A stretch of DNA of 64,000 nt, from the NCBI RefSeq assembly GCF_900103365.1, contig NZ_LT629703.1:5442501-5506500 (forward strand), written 5' to 3'. The position numbers and the translations under genes were made by a program. The DNA is from Afipia sp. GAS231 (GTDB taxonomy: Bacteria; Pseudomonadota; Alphaproteobacteria; Rhizobiales; Xanthobacteraceae). Of the stretch, positions 1-7,610 are shown in pieces. Each line of letters opens with the position of its first letter. The stretch's first letter is position 1. Under the pieces are notes generated by a model. It searched no databases. It was not told the DNA's origin and was given only the letters and a program-made list of their open reading frames with translations.

Positions 1-1
1 G

Positions 2-841
2 GCGATGGAGAATATCGCCAGCGATTTTGAGCGCAGCGTCACCGGTATCGTCCGTTCGGTATCGACGGCTGCCGCCGGCATGCAGTCCACCGCGCAGTCG
101 ATGACGACGACCGCCAGCGACGCCAGTGCGCGCGCCGCCACCGTCAGCGCAGCCTCCGAAAGCTCGTCGAACAATGTCGGCACCGTTGCCGCCGCCGCGG
201 AGGAATTGTCGAGTTCCGTGGGCGAGATTTCCCGGCAGGTGGCGCGCTCCAGCGAGATCGCCAGCAAGGCGGTCGGCGATGCCGAGCGCACCAACGCCAC
301 CGTCGGCGCGTTGTCGACCGGCGCCGAGAAGATCGGCGAAGTCGTGAAACTTATTCACTCCATCGCCGCGCAGACCAATTTGCTCGCGCTGAACGCCACC
401 ATCGAGGCCGCGCGCGCCGGCGAGTCCGGCCGCGGTTTTGCGGTCGTCGCTTCCGAAGTGAAGGCGCTGGCCAACCAGACCGCCAAGGCGACCGAGGAAA
501 TCTCGGCGCAGGTTGCGGCGATGCAGGCTTCGACCAACGAAGCTGTGACCTCGATCGGCGGCATCACCGAGACCATCGCCCAGATGAGCGAAATCACGGT
601 CTCGATTTCGACCGCGATCGACCAGCAGGGCGACGCCACCCGCGAGATCGCGCGCAACATCCAGTCGGTGGCGGCAGGCTCCAGCGAGATCAACGCCAAT
701 ATCGGCGGCGTCACCACGGCGGCAGCGGCGACCGGCAAGGCTGCCTCCGAAGTGCTGTCGAACGCCCGCGAACTCGACAACCAGTCCGGTATGCTGCGCA
801 GCGCGGTCGATGAGTTTTTGGCCAAGGTCCGCGCGGCGTAA
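2..841 (+). CDS. Methyl-accepting chemotaxis protein, C-terminal part (5' truncated)
   Basis: Cytoplasmic signalling end of a chemoreceptor, which would control CheA through CheW. The frame is open to the left edge, so the sensor, membrane segments and most of HAMP lie outside the window. The visible 279 codons are a long heptad-rich helical hairpin. Its conserved tip (around positions 380-480) contains [15 protein letters not shown] and [12 protein letters not shown] blocks typical of MCPs. The protein ends ...[11 protein letters not shown] with no CheR-binding pentapeptide. The internal ATG at 5 is not the real start. Ligand unknown. Confidence 0.93.
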   Translation, partial: AMENIASDFERSVTGIVRSVSTAAAGMQSTAQSMTTTASDASARAATVSAASESSSNNVGTVAAAAEELSSSVGEISRQVARSSEIASKAVGDAERTNATVGALSTGAEKIGEVVKLIHSIAAQTNLLALNATIEAARAGESGRGFAVVASEVKALANQTAKATEEISAQVAAMQASTNEAVTSIGGITETIAQMSEITVSISTAIDQQGDATREIARNIQSVAAGSSEINANIGGVTTAAAATGKAASEVLSNARELDNQSGMLRSAVDEFLAKVRAA

Positions 842-861
842 CCAGCGATCACCGTCGCGTT

Positions 862-962
862 CCCCGGATGCAGCGCAGCACGTAGTGATGCGCTGCTGGT
901 CCGGGGTCCATGGGTCCCGGCTCTGCGGCGCAGCGTGAAGGACGCTGCACCGCGTCCGGGAC
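862..962. repeat. Intergenic palindromic repeat pair
   Basis: Two imperfect inverted repeats in tandem. Positions 862-905 pair CCCCGGATGCAGCGCA with TGCGCTGCTGGTCCGGGG. Positions 914-962 pair TCCCGG..GCAGCGT with ACGCTGC..TCCGGGA. They sit between convergent genes and may end transcription from both sides. The motif resembles a palindrome common between genes in Bradyrhizobium; that is from memory. Confidence 0.6.
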
Positions 963-983
963 ACGTAATTTGTCGGAGCGCCG

Positions 984-1955
984 TCACTGCTTCTCGATCC
1001 CCGCCGCCGTAATCAGCTTCTCCCACAGCACCAGCTGCTCCTTCAGGAACGCGTCGAACTCTTCCGGCGGGCCCGAGAAGGCTTCCATGCCGCGCTCGGC
1101 GAGCTGGCTCTTGATGTCCGGCCGCTCGACGATCTTGCGGATTTCCGCGTTCAGCTTGACGACGATATCCTTGGGCATGTTGGCCGGGCCGAGATAGCCC
1201 TGCCATGAGGTGATATCAAAACCCTTCACGGTGTCGTCCATGGTCGGAAGCTCCGGCAGCAGCGCCGAGCGCTGTTTGGTGGTGACGGCAAGCGCCTTCA
1301 GCGCCTTGCCGTTGACGTGCGGCAGGCCGGTCGGGACGTCGACGAACATCATCGAGACGCGGCCCGCGATCACGTCGGTCAGCGCCGGCGGCGAGCTCTT
1401 GTAGGGCACGTGCAGGAGGTCGATGCCGGCGAGGCGGGCGAAGGTCGCGCCCGAGACGATCGCCGACGAAGAGCCGCTGGCATAGGAGTACTTGCCCGGC
1501 TCCTTCTTCGCCAGCGCGATCAGTTCGGCGACTGAGTTGGCCGGAATTTCCGGATTGATCACCAGCATGAAGGGCAGGTCGCCGGTTCGCGCGATCGGGG
1601 TGAAATCCTTGACCGGGTCGTAGCTCATGGTCTTGAGCAGAAACGGATTGGCCGAATGCGTGGTGTTGGTGGTCACGAACAGCGTGTAGCCGTCCGCCGG
1701 CGAACGGGCGACGTAGCTCGCCGCGATCGAGCCGTTGGCGCCGGCCTTGTTGTCGATCACGGTGTTGACGCCGAGCGCCACGCCGAGTTCCTTGCCGATC
1801 AGGCGGGTGGTGGTGTCGGTGCCGCTGCCGGCGGCGAACGGCAGCACCAGCGTGATGTTGCGGTTCGGATAGGGCGCCTGCGCGAAAGCCGCGGCAGTCA
1901 GCGTCAGGTAAATGGCAGCCGTGGCGAGCCGGCACGGGTGCGACAATGCGATCAT
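984..1955 (-). CDS. Bug/TctC-family periplasmic solute-binding protein
   Basis: Predicted periplasmic binding protein of the tripartite tricarboxylate transporter (TctC/Bug) family, 323 aa, usual for the family. An N-terminal signal peptide ends near ...AAAFAQA. It is followed by the family start YPNRNITLVLPFAAGSGTD and the block HVPYKSSPPALTDVIAGRV. ATG 1955 is preferred over a TTG 15 bases upstream because GAGGAAA lies 6-7 bases before it. No TctA or TctB membrane genes are adjacent, so it is an orphan binding protein, common in bacteria with expanded Bug families. Ligand, probably a carboxylate, cannot be read. Confidence 0.9.
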   Translation of the reverse strand: MIALSHPCRLATAAIYLTLTAAAFAQAPYPNRNITLVLPFAAGSGTDTTTRLIGKELGVALGVNTVIDNKAGANGSIAASYVARSPADGYTLFVTTNTTHSANPFLLKTMSYDPVKDFTPIARTGDLPFMLVINPEIPANSVAELIALAKKEPGKYSYASGSSSAIVSGATFARLAGIDLLHVPYKSSPPALTDVIAGRVSMMFVDVPTGLPHVNGKALKALAVTTKQRSALLPELPTMDDTVKGFDITSWQGYLGPANMPKDIVVKLNAEIRKIVERPDIKSQLAERGMEAFSGPPEEFDAFLKEQLVLWEKLITAAGIEKQ

Positions 1956-2021
1956 CGTACGTTTCCTCAAATAGGTTTTTGGTGTGTTGGCGAGCAGGCT
2001 AGCCTGCCTGTACCACTAAAT

Positions 2022-2957
2022 CTACGCCTTCGCCGAGGCGCGTCTTGACGCAATCACGACGCCGGCAAGCACCAGCGCATAGCCGGCCAGGTGATACAGC
2101 CGGAGTTGCTCGCCGAGCAGGAGGATCGCCATCGCCGAACCGAACATCGGCACCAGATGAAAGAACGGCGCCGCACGATTGGGCCCGATCAGCGCAATAC
2201 CGCGGTTGAAGAACGTATAGGCCAGCGTCGACGGGAATATGATGACGTAAGCCAGCGTCGCCATCGAAATCGCATCGAGTTTCAGCGTCACGCCGGTCGA
2301 AAACTCCCAGATCGAAAACGGCACCAGCATGGTCGCGCCGCAGCAGGTGGTGAACGAAATCAGCGACAGCGGATGCGTCACCGGCCGGCGCAGCATCAGC
2401 GCCGAATACAGCCCGAACGCCACCAGCGAACTGCCGAACATCAGGTCGCCGCGGTTGAAGCGGATGCCGGCGAGCGCACTCCAGTCGCCGCGCAGAATGA
2501 TGGTAAGCACGCCGACCAGCGAGATCGCGATCCCGGCAAGTTGAGCACCGGTCAAGCGGACCCCGAACAAAGCCAACGTCCACACCGCCACGAACAGCGG
2601 GCCGGCGGACTGGATCAGCAGCGCATTCAGCGCCTCGGTATATTGCATGGCCCAGAACGAAACGGCGTTGTTGTAGGCAAAGCCGAGTACCGACAGCAGC
2701 AACAATAGCGGCAGATGCGCGCGCAACACCGGCCAGTCGCGCTTCAGGTGCGGCCAGGCGAACGGCAGCAGGATCAGGAACGTCCCGTACCAGCGCAGGC
2801 AGGACAGCGTCAGCGGTGGTACGTGGCCGGCAACATGGCGCGCCAGCACGATATTGCCGGCCCAGAACAGCGAGGTCAGGGTCAGCAGAATATACGGCTG
2901 GTTGTTGAGCCAGCGGACCGGACCTGGGGACGGCGCTGAAGGGGCGGGCTGGGACAT
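2022..2957 (-). CDS. EamA/DMT-family transporter (paralogue 1)
   Basis: Inner-membrane drug/metabolite-type transporter, 311 aa, with about ten hydrophobic segments forming two EamA repeats. The first includes FWAGNIVLARHVAGHVPPLTL and the second a FFHLVPMFGSAMAILLLGEQL block typical of EamA. Such proteins export metabolites or amino acids; substrate unknown. ATG 2957 is chosen over TTG 2969. It is clearly paralogous to the gene at 5740-6669 (shared NQPY..L..T..WAGN and LRW...LI.LPFAW patterns), suggesting a local duplication now separated by three genes. Confidence 0.9.
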   Translation of the reverse strand: MSQPAPSAPSPGPVRWLNNQPYILLTLTSLFWAGNIVLARHVAGHVPPLTLSCLRWYGTFLILLPFAWPHLKRDWPVLRAHLPLLLLLSVLGFAYNNAVSFWAMQYTEALNALLIQSAGPLFVAVWTLALFGVRLTGAQLAGIAISLVGVLTIILRGDWSALAGIRFNRGDLMFGSSLVAFGLYSALMLRRPVTHPLSLISFTTCCGATMLVPFSIWEFSTGVTLKLDAISMATLAYVIIFPSTLAYTFFNRGIALIGPNRAAPFFHLVPMFGSAMAILLLGEQLRLYHLAGYALVLAGVVIASRRASAKA

Positions 2958-3030
2958 GATCTCTGACAACGTTGCGCCGGAATCATATCGCGCGACAAGT
3001 CCCGCGCCTGCAATGCTACAATGTGCAAGG

Positions 3031-3078
3031 TTCTGTTGAATTGAGGCTCTGTTGAATCAAGGCTCTGTTGGTTGCCGG
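3031..3078 (+). repeat. Three tandem 16-bp repeats
   Basis: Unit CTCTGTTGAATCAAGG occurs three times: 3031-3046 (TTCTGTTGAATTGAGG), 3047-3062, and 3063-3078 (degenerate at the 3' end). The tract lies immediately before the start codon at 3089 and carries the probable ribosome binding site at its downstream end. Confidence 0.8.
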
Positions 3079-3088
3079 GGAGCAAAAA

Positions 3089-3490
3089 ATGGGCGTCGAT
3101 CTGTTGAACGTCAGGGGTCTCGAAGCGATGGAGCTTCAGGCGCCGGTGGTGATGGTGAACCTGATGCGATTCCGCGAGCGCTCGCTCGACGGCGACGGCT
3201 CCGGCTGGGACGCCTATCTGCGCTACAGTGCGCTGACGGTGCCGATGATCAAGGCGCGCGGCGGCACGCTGCTGTGGACCGGCGACGCCAAGGCGGTGGC
3301 GCTGGGCGCCGAGGCCGGCAATCAGTGGGATTATCTGGCGCTGGTGTATTATCCTGATGTGGCGGCGTTCATCGACATGATGACGTCGACGGATTACGAG
3401 ACGAACTGCGATCCGCACCGCACCAATGGTTGCGCCGAGCATGTGATCATCGCGACGAAGGAAGCGTACAGCAAGTTCAAGGTGGGGTAG
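3089..3490 (+). CDS. DUF1330-like small protein
   Basis: Small cytoplasmic protein of 133 aa with a dimeric alpha/beta barrel (DUF1330-like) pattern: VVMVNLMRF near the start, a central GGTLLWTGDAKAV strand, and a YYPDVAAFIDMMTS helix that in this family follows a region of aromatic residues. Family function is not established. ATG 3089 is chosen because GGGGAG lies 6 bases upstream; a TTG at 3068 falls inside the tandem repeat and lacks a site. Convergent with the oxidase gene; a palindromic repeat separates them. Confidence 0.75.
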   Translation: MGVDLLNVRGLEAMELQAPVVMVNLMRFRERSLDGDGSGWDAYLRYSALTVPMIKARGGTLLWTGDAKAVALGAEAGNQWDYLALVYYPDVAAFIDMMTSTDYETNCDPHRTNGCAEHVIIATKEAYSKFKVG

Positions 3491-3496
3491 TTACTG

Positions 3497-3582
3497 CCGT
3501 CATTGCGAGCGCAGCGAAGCAATCCAGACTTTCTTCTCGGATAGATGGATTGCTTCGTCGCTTCGCTCCTCGCAATGACGGG
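3497..3582. repeat. Dispersed palindromic repeat (CCGTCATTGCGAGC family)
   Basis: An 86-bp near-palindrome. It starts CCGTCATTGCGAGCG..GAAGCAATCCAGA and closes ..TGGATTGCTTCG..CTCCTCGCAATGACGG. The same family recurs at 26954-27075. It lies between two convergent genes and could form a bidirectional terminator. Confidence 0.85.
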
Positions 3583-3584
3583 AG

Positions 3585-4802
3585 CTAAAACTTCCTTACC
3601 AGATCCGGCGTGATCTCGCTCAGCTTGCGAATCCCGAGCAGTGCGAGGTCGCGGTCGATCTCGGCCTGCAGCAAGGTGATCGCGCGGGTCACGCCGGCCT
3701 CGCCGCCGGCGATCGCGGCGTAGAGGAACGGACGTCCGATCCAGACGAAATGGGCGCCGAGCGCGAGCGCCTTGATCACGTCGGTGCCGCGGCGGATGCC
3801 GCCGTCGACCATGATGGTCATGCCTTTTGATTCCGCTGCGATCTCCGGCAGCGTGCGCAGGCCGGATAGGGTGTAGTCGAGCTGGCGGCCGCCATGGTTG
3901 GAGAGCATCAGGCCGTCGACGCCGCTCTCGCGCGCGATTCGCGCATCGGCGGGCGAGACCAGGCCCTTGACCACGAGCTTGCCCTTCCAGCGGCGGCGGA
4001 TCAGTTCGACATGCTTCCAGGCGAGCTGGTCGCGATGGCCGATATTGCGCATCAGGTTCTTGGCCAGCACCGGCGGGCCGCGCTGCGCGTCCATGTTCTC
4101 GAAATGCGGCATGCCGAAATTCTTCACGGTGCGCGCCCAGGTGCCGAATAGCCAGTGCGGATGGCTCGCGACATCAAAGGCGACGCGGGGCGTGATCGCC
4201 AGCGGCACCTGAAAGCCGTTGCGGATGTTGTTCTCGCGGTTCGGCGGCACCGGAACGTCGGCCGTGACCACGAAGGTGTCGTAACCGGCCGCAGCGACCC
4301 GATCGACCAGCGGCTCGATCCGTTCCGGCACGCCGGCGAGATAGGCCTGGTACCACGCATCCTGATTGGCGCGGCGGACGTCTTCCAGCGTGATCAGCGA
4401 CGAGGCGCTGAGAATCATCGGCACGTTCGTTTCGCGCGCGGCCTTCGCCAGCACGATGTCGCCGCGATAGGCGCACAGCGCCGAGGAGCCCATCGGCGGG
4501 ATGCCGAACGGCGAGGCGTAGCTCTTGCCGAACAAGGTCGCGGTCTGGTCGCGGCCGGAGACGTCGTTGAGCACGCGCGGCACGAAACCGTATTCGTCGA
4601 GCGCTTTGCGGTTGTCGCGCACCGCAGCGTCGCTCTCGGCGCCGCCGGAAATATAGCCGTAGAGGAATTTCGGAATTCGCCGCCGTGCCGTCGCTTCGAA
4701 ATCATCCAGCGCCAGATACTTTTTCAGATGGCGCGGAACGGTGCTCTCGGCGCGGGTGACGGTGGCGGGCGGCGGGGTGACGGTGGCGGATTTGTCGAGC
4801 AC
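3585..4802 (-). CDS. FMN-dependent alpha-hydroxy-acid oxidase/dehydrogenase
   Basis: Enzyme of the L-lactate dehydrogenase (LldD)/glycolate oxidase family, oxidising a 2-hydroxy acid to a 2-keto acid with FMN. Length 405 aa is normal. Family marks are YISGGAESD near the N-terminus, PMGSSALC, the FMN/substrate block VKGLVSPADA, the active-site signature SNHGGRQLD (catalytic His and Arg), and MVDGGIRRGTDVIKALALGA. The start is GTG at 4802 after GGAAACG. It lies 36 bases downstream of the MCE gene on the same strand. The substrate cannot be fixed; lactate, mandelate or glycolate are candidates. Confidence 0.92.
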   Translation of the reverse strand: MLDKSATVTPPPATVTRAESTVPRHLKKYLALDDFEATARRRIPKFLYGYISGGAESDAAVRDNRKALDEYGFVPRVLNDVSGRDQTATLFGKSYASPFGIPPMGSSALCAYRGDIVLAKAARETNVPMILSASSLITLEDVRRANQDAWYQAYLAGVPERIEPLVDRVAAAGYDTFVVTADVPVPPNRENNIRNGFQVPLAITPRVAFDVASHPHWLFGTWARTVKNFGMPHFENMDAQRGPPVLAKNLMRNIGHRDQLAWKHVELIRRRWKGKLVVKGLVSPADARIARESGVDGLMLSNHGGRQLDYTLSGLRTLPEIAAESKGMTIMVDGGIRRGTDVIKALALGAHFVWIGRPFLYAAIAGGEAGVTRAITLLQAEIDRDLALLGIRKLSEITPDLVRKF

Positions 4803-4838
4803 GGCGTTTCCTGTTTTTGTTATTGTCGTGGCTTCAGC

Positions 4839-5648
4839 CTATCGCCTTGGCGGCGCTGCGCCAAACTTGCTGCTGTTGATGGACTGGCTGAGATCGCCGA
4901 GCATTTTCCGGGCATCGTTCAGCATTCTGTCGGACTTCTTGTCAAAGCTCTCGATCAATTCGCGCATCGAAATCACGGTCGGTAGTAATTCGCCGCCATA
5001 TTTGTCGCTGGCGAGGCCACCGAGAAAATCCTGGGTCTTGGTCAGCGCGTTGTCGACGCTGCTGATGCCGGCGTCCGCCGTGTTGACGATGTTGGTGATC
5101 CGCTCGCCGCTGCCGGACAGCGAAGCGGTAAAGGTTTCGAAATTCAGCAGCGTGTCCTTGACCGCCGTCTCGTTGTCGGTGATCGCCTTGTCGACGTTGC
5201 GCAGCGCCCGGCGGATTTTCTCCTGCAGCCCGAGCGTGCCTTCGGCGTCGGCGGTCAGTTCCGGAATGCCGTCCGCCCCCTTGGGCGGCGGCGGCGCGCC
5301 GTCGGAGCCGCCGGTGAACGAGATCGCCGCGATACCGGTGAGGCCCTGGAATTCGAGGCCGACCTGGGTGTCCTTGCGCACCGGCGTGGCGCCGTCGATC
5401 ATGGTCAGCGCCACGACGCGGCGCGGATGGTCGAGCTTCAGCGACACCACCTCGCCGACCCGGATGCCGGCGAAATTGACGCTGCCGCCCCTGCGCAGGC
5501 CGGAAGCGGAACCTTCGAAGATCACCCGGAAAGGCACCTGCTGCCGGATGCCGGCGATCTTGCGGTAGGTCAGGAACGCGCCGAACGACCCGGCAATCAG
5601 GGCCAGGGTCAGGGTGCCGATCATCAGATTGCTGGCGCGCGCTCTCAT
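4839..5648 (-). CDS. MCE/MlaD-family lipid-transport protein
   Basis: Periplasmic, inner-membrane-anchored MCE protein, 269 aa. One N-terminal transmembrane helix (residues about 6-25) is followed by the MCE domain: FRVIFEGSASGLRRGGSVNFAGIRVGEV, then a GLTGIAAISFTGG strand. A long helical C-terminal part includes DNALTKTQDFLGG. MlaD-type proteins form hexameric rings for phospholipid movement between membranes. ATG 5648 (AAGG 6-9 bases upstream) is preferred to a TTG at 5663. Normally such genes sit with MlaE permease and MlaF ATPase genes; none is adjacent here. Confidence 0.88.
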   Translation of the reverse strand: MRARASNLMIGTLTLALIAGSFGAFLTYRKIAGIRQQVPFRVIFEGSASGLRRGGSVNFAGIRVGEVVSLKLDHPRRVVALTMIDGATPVRKDTQVGLEFQGLTGIAAISFTGGSDGAPPPPKGADGIPELTADAEGTLGLQEKIRRALRNVDKAITDNETAVKDTLLNFETFTASLSGSGERITNIVNTADAGISSVDNALTKTQDFLGGLASDKYGGELLPTVISMRELIESFDKKSDRMLNDARKMLGDLSQSINSSKFGAAPPRR

Positions 5649-5739
5649 CGGGGTGCCTTGCAAAGCATTCCGGAACGATAGCGGATTTGACCCGCCAAGT
5701 CACCGCGTAGCGTTTTCAAGCGAAGTCTCAGAACCGGCT

Positions 5740-6669
5740 CTACGTGCTTTGCTGCTTTCGCGACGCCACGAACACACCGGTCAAGACCAGCGCAAAGCCG
5801 ATGAACTGGAACGCCTGCGGATGTTCGCCGAGGAAGGCGATCGACATCACGGTGCCGAACACCGGCACCACGTGAAAGAAGGGGGCGGCGCGGTTGGCGC
5901 CGATCAGTTGCACGCCGCGATTGAAGCAGAGATAGGCCAGCGTCGAGGGAAACAGCGCGACATAGACCAGCGTCAGCAGGTTGGCGGTGTTGAACTCCAT
6001 CGGCGGCCGCGCGACCAGTTCCCAGATGAACAGCGGGATCAGGCAGGCGGCACCGGCGCCGAAGGTAAAGGCGACGAACGACAGCGCGTGGATGTCGGGG
6101 CGCTTCAGCGACAGCACCGAATACAGCGCGAAGATCACGAGCGCCACGATGAAGATCAGGTCACCCTTGTTGAAATCGATCTTGGACAGCGTGGTGAGGT
6201 CGCCATGCAGCAGGATCACCAGCACGCCGCACAGCGACAGCAGCACGCCGAACGCCTGCGCCGGCGTCAGCCGTATGCCGAGCAGCAGCAGCGACCAGAT
6301 CGCGACCACCAGCGGGGACGCCGACTGCAGCAGCAGCGTGTTGAGCGCCTGGGTGTGCTCGAGCGCCCAGTATTGCAGGGTGTTGAAGGCGCCGATGCCG
6401 GTGATCGCAAGCACGATCATGATGCCGAGGCGGCCGCGGATCGCGGCCCAGTCGCGCACCAGATGTTTCCAGGCAAACGGCAGGATGATCAGGAACGCGA
6501 ACGTCCAGCGCAGGAACGAAAGCGTGACTGGCGCGATGTGCCCGGCCGCGAGCCGGCCGACGATGGCGTTGCCGGCCCAGCACATCGCGGTGATCGAGAG
6601 CAGCAGATAGGGCTGGTTGGCGATCCAGTTGCCGGCCGGAGCGCGGGAGGCTGGTTCGGAAGCAGACAT
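5740..6669 (-). CDS. EamA/DMT-family transporter (paralogue 2)
   Basis: Second EamA exporter, 309 aa, about ten transmembrane segments in two EamA repeats. Marks are WAGNAIVGRLAAGHIAPVTL at the start and FNRGVQLIGANRAAPFFHVV in the second half, followed by GTVMSIAFLGE. Nearly every block matches the gene at 2022-2957, so the two are paralogues. ATG 6669 is chosen because homology with the paralogue begins just after it; an upstream ATG at 6732 adds only a basic extension without a ribosome site. Substrate unknown. Confidence 0.9.
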   Translation of the reverse strand: MSASEPASRAPAGNWIANQPYLLLSITAMCWAGNAIVGRLAAGHIAPVTLSFLRWTFAFLIILPFAWKHLVRDWAAIRGRLGIMIVLAITGIGAFNTLQYWALEHTQALNTLLLQSASPLVVAIWSLLLLGIRLTPAQAFGVLLSLCGVLVILLHGDLTTLSKIDFNKGDLIFIVALVIFALYSVLSLKRPDIHALSFVAFTFGAGAACLIPLFIWELVARPPMEFNTANLLTLVYVALFPSTLAYLCFNRGVQLIGANRAAPFFHVVPVFGTVMSIAFLGEHPQAFQFIGFALVLTGVFVASRKQQST

Positions 6670-7226
6670 TCGCGGCCCATTGCGTTTTCGAACGAAGTGA
6701 AAGCGGGTTCGCGCCTGGCAGCGCCCGGTCATGGCGCCGCGGCCCGCCCAGCACCCGCCACAGACACGGATTTGACGGCTGCATCAATGGGGCAGATGCA
6801 TCGCGACCATGCGCGGTCGCGAAACGCGGCGCGCCGCGCGCCATCGGCCGTTCGGGGTTGCCAGGGAGGGTGCGAATATGCAATCTAAAGGTGATCCCGG
6901 AGCGTGACCCAATCCGATTTTGTTTGGATGAACGGGTGACGCAGGCGGCAACGCAGGCATTATGCGCAATACGTCAGGCATTATGCGTAATGCATTAAGC
7001 GCAATGCATTAAGCGTAACATCAAGCGTAACAATTGAGTTGAGTTCAGGGTATTGAGTTCGAGCTTTGAATTGCAGGCAGGTTTTGAACCAGGGCAAGTC
7101 TTGAACCAAGGCAAGTCTTGAATAAGAATTGAGTGTCCGTTCGACCGGTGGACCATTTGGGACGATGGCGTTTTTCGCTGTTTCGTCTCCCGTGCGGTCG
7201 GATTTGGCAACTGATGGGACAGATTT
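6670..7226. other. Long intergenic region with degenerate tandem repeats
   Basis: No convincing gene in this 557-bp stretch. It is more AT-rich than its surroundings in its second half. It contains short direct repeats: two copies of CAGGCATTATGCG and a run of GCATTAAGCG(C/T)AA variants at 6953-7032, and GCAAGTCTTGAACCAAG-type units at 7075-7125. An ORF covering it on the minus strand is low-complexity translation of the repeats. Confidence 0.6.
6953..7125. repeat. Slippage-type short direct repeats
   Basis: The first block (6953-7032) has paired CAGGCATTATGCG(C/T)AAT units followed by GCATTAAGCGCAAT, GCATTAAGCGTAAC and ATCAAGCGTAAC. The second block (about 7075-7125) repeats GGCAAGTCTTGAA after GGTTTTGAACCAG. 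Unit lengths vary from 12 to 17 bases, as expected from repeated replication slippage. Confidence 0.7.
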
Positions 7227-7406
7227 TTGACACAGCCATTTTTGAAACAGCCACCGTCGGCTGAAGAGATCGATGCCGACAAGCGCAACCGCTTTGCGGT
7301 TCGTGCCAGCTCCATTCTGGCGTTCATCGAATGCGACGACGCGCTGCGCCCGAAATTGCGCGAGGCCATCGTTGACGCGATGCTGTGGGCGCAGACCCAG
7401 CCTTAG
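7227..7406 (+). CDS. Small conserved-looking protein, 59 aa (TTG start)
   Basis: Short ORF that lacks an in-frame upstream ATG, so length- or ATG-based calling misses it. It starts at TTG 7227 with GGGAC about 6 bases before, and runs to TAG 7404-7406. The protein has a helical, charged N-terminal half (PPSAEEIDADKRNRFAVRA) and a helical C-terminal half with FIECDDALRPKLREAI, ending MLWAQTQP. Codon third positions are strongly G/C like neighbouring genes, and there is no low complexity, which supports coding. A second TTG at 7242 is an alternative start. Function unknown; probably cytoplasmic. Confidence 0.55.
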   Translation: MTQPFLKQPPSAEEIDADKRNRFAVRASSILAFIECDDALRPKLREAIVDAMLWAQTQP

Positions 7407-7450
7407 CGGACTCAAGAGTCGTTCAGAAAATCGGGCTGCACAGGTTTCTC

Positions 7451-7606
7451 GTGATGCCCGGGCAGAAGCGCGAAGCGCGTCTTCGCGCCAGATGTCCCGG
7501 GCATCCACGTCTTTCTTGGGTCGACATAGCTTAAGACGTGGATGGCCGGGACATAGGCGAGCGGAAGCGACGCCGTCCTTCAGACGGCTATGCCCGGCCA
7601 TGACGG
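7451..7606. repeat. Dispersed palindromic repeat (ATGCCCGG family)
   Basis: Begins GTGATGCCCGGGCAGAAGC and ends GGCTATGCCCGGCCATGACGG. Two internal pairs are present: GCGAAGCGCG/CGCGCCAG-like arms, and CATCCACGTCTT with AAGACGTGGATG (perfect 12-bp arms). It separates the 59-aa ORF from ybaK and is a candidate bidirectional terminator. Confidence 0.75.
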
Positions 7607-7610
7607 AAGG

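Noticed and set aside
355..1206. 283-residue minus-strand ORF over the end of the chemoreceptor
   Set aside because: It crosses the MCP gene in antisense and the palindromic repeat, and has no recognisable domain.
3497..3582. CRISPR-like repeat array
   Set aside because: Palindromes occur singly at scattered sites without regular spacers or cas genes; no CRISPR array is visible anywhere in the window.
5614..6888. 424-residue plus-strand ORF opposite the second EamA transporter
   Set aside because: Rich in Gln, Arg and His; a mirror of the high-GC transporter gene, which has clear homology on the other strand.
6981..7601. 206-residue minus-strand ORF
   Set aside because: It translates through the direct-repeat tract and the palindromic repeat, with RTQYPELNS-type low complexity; a better plus-strand frame (7227-7406) lies inside it.
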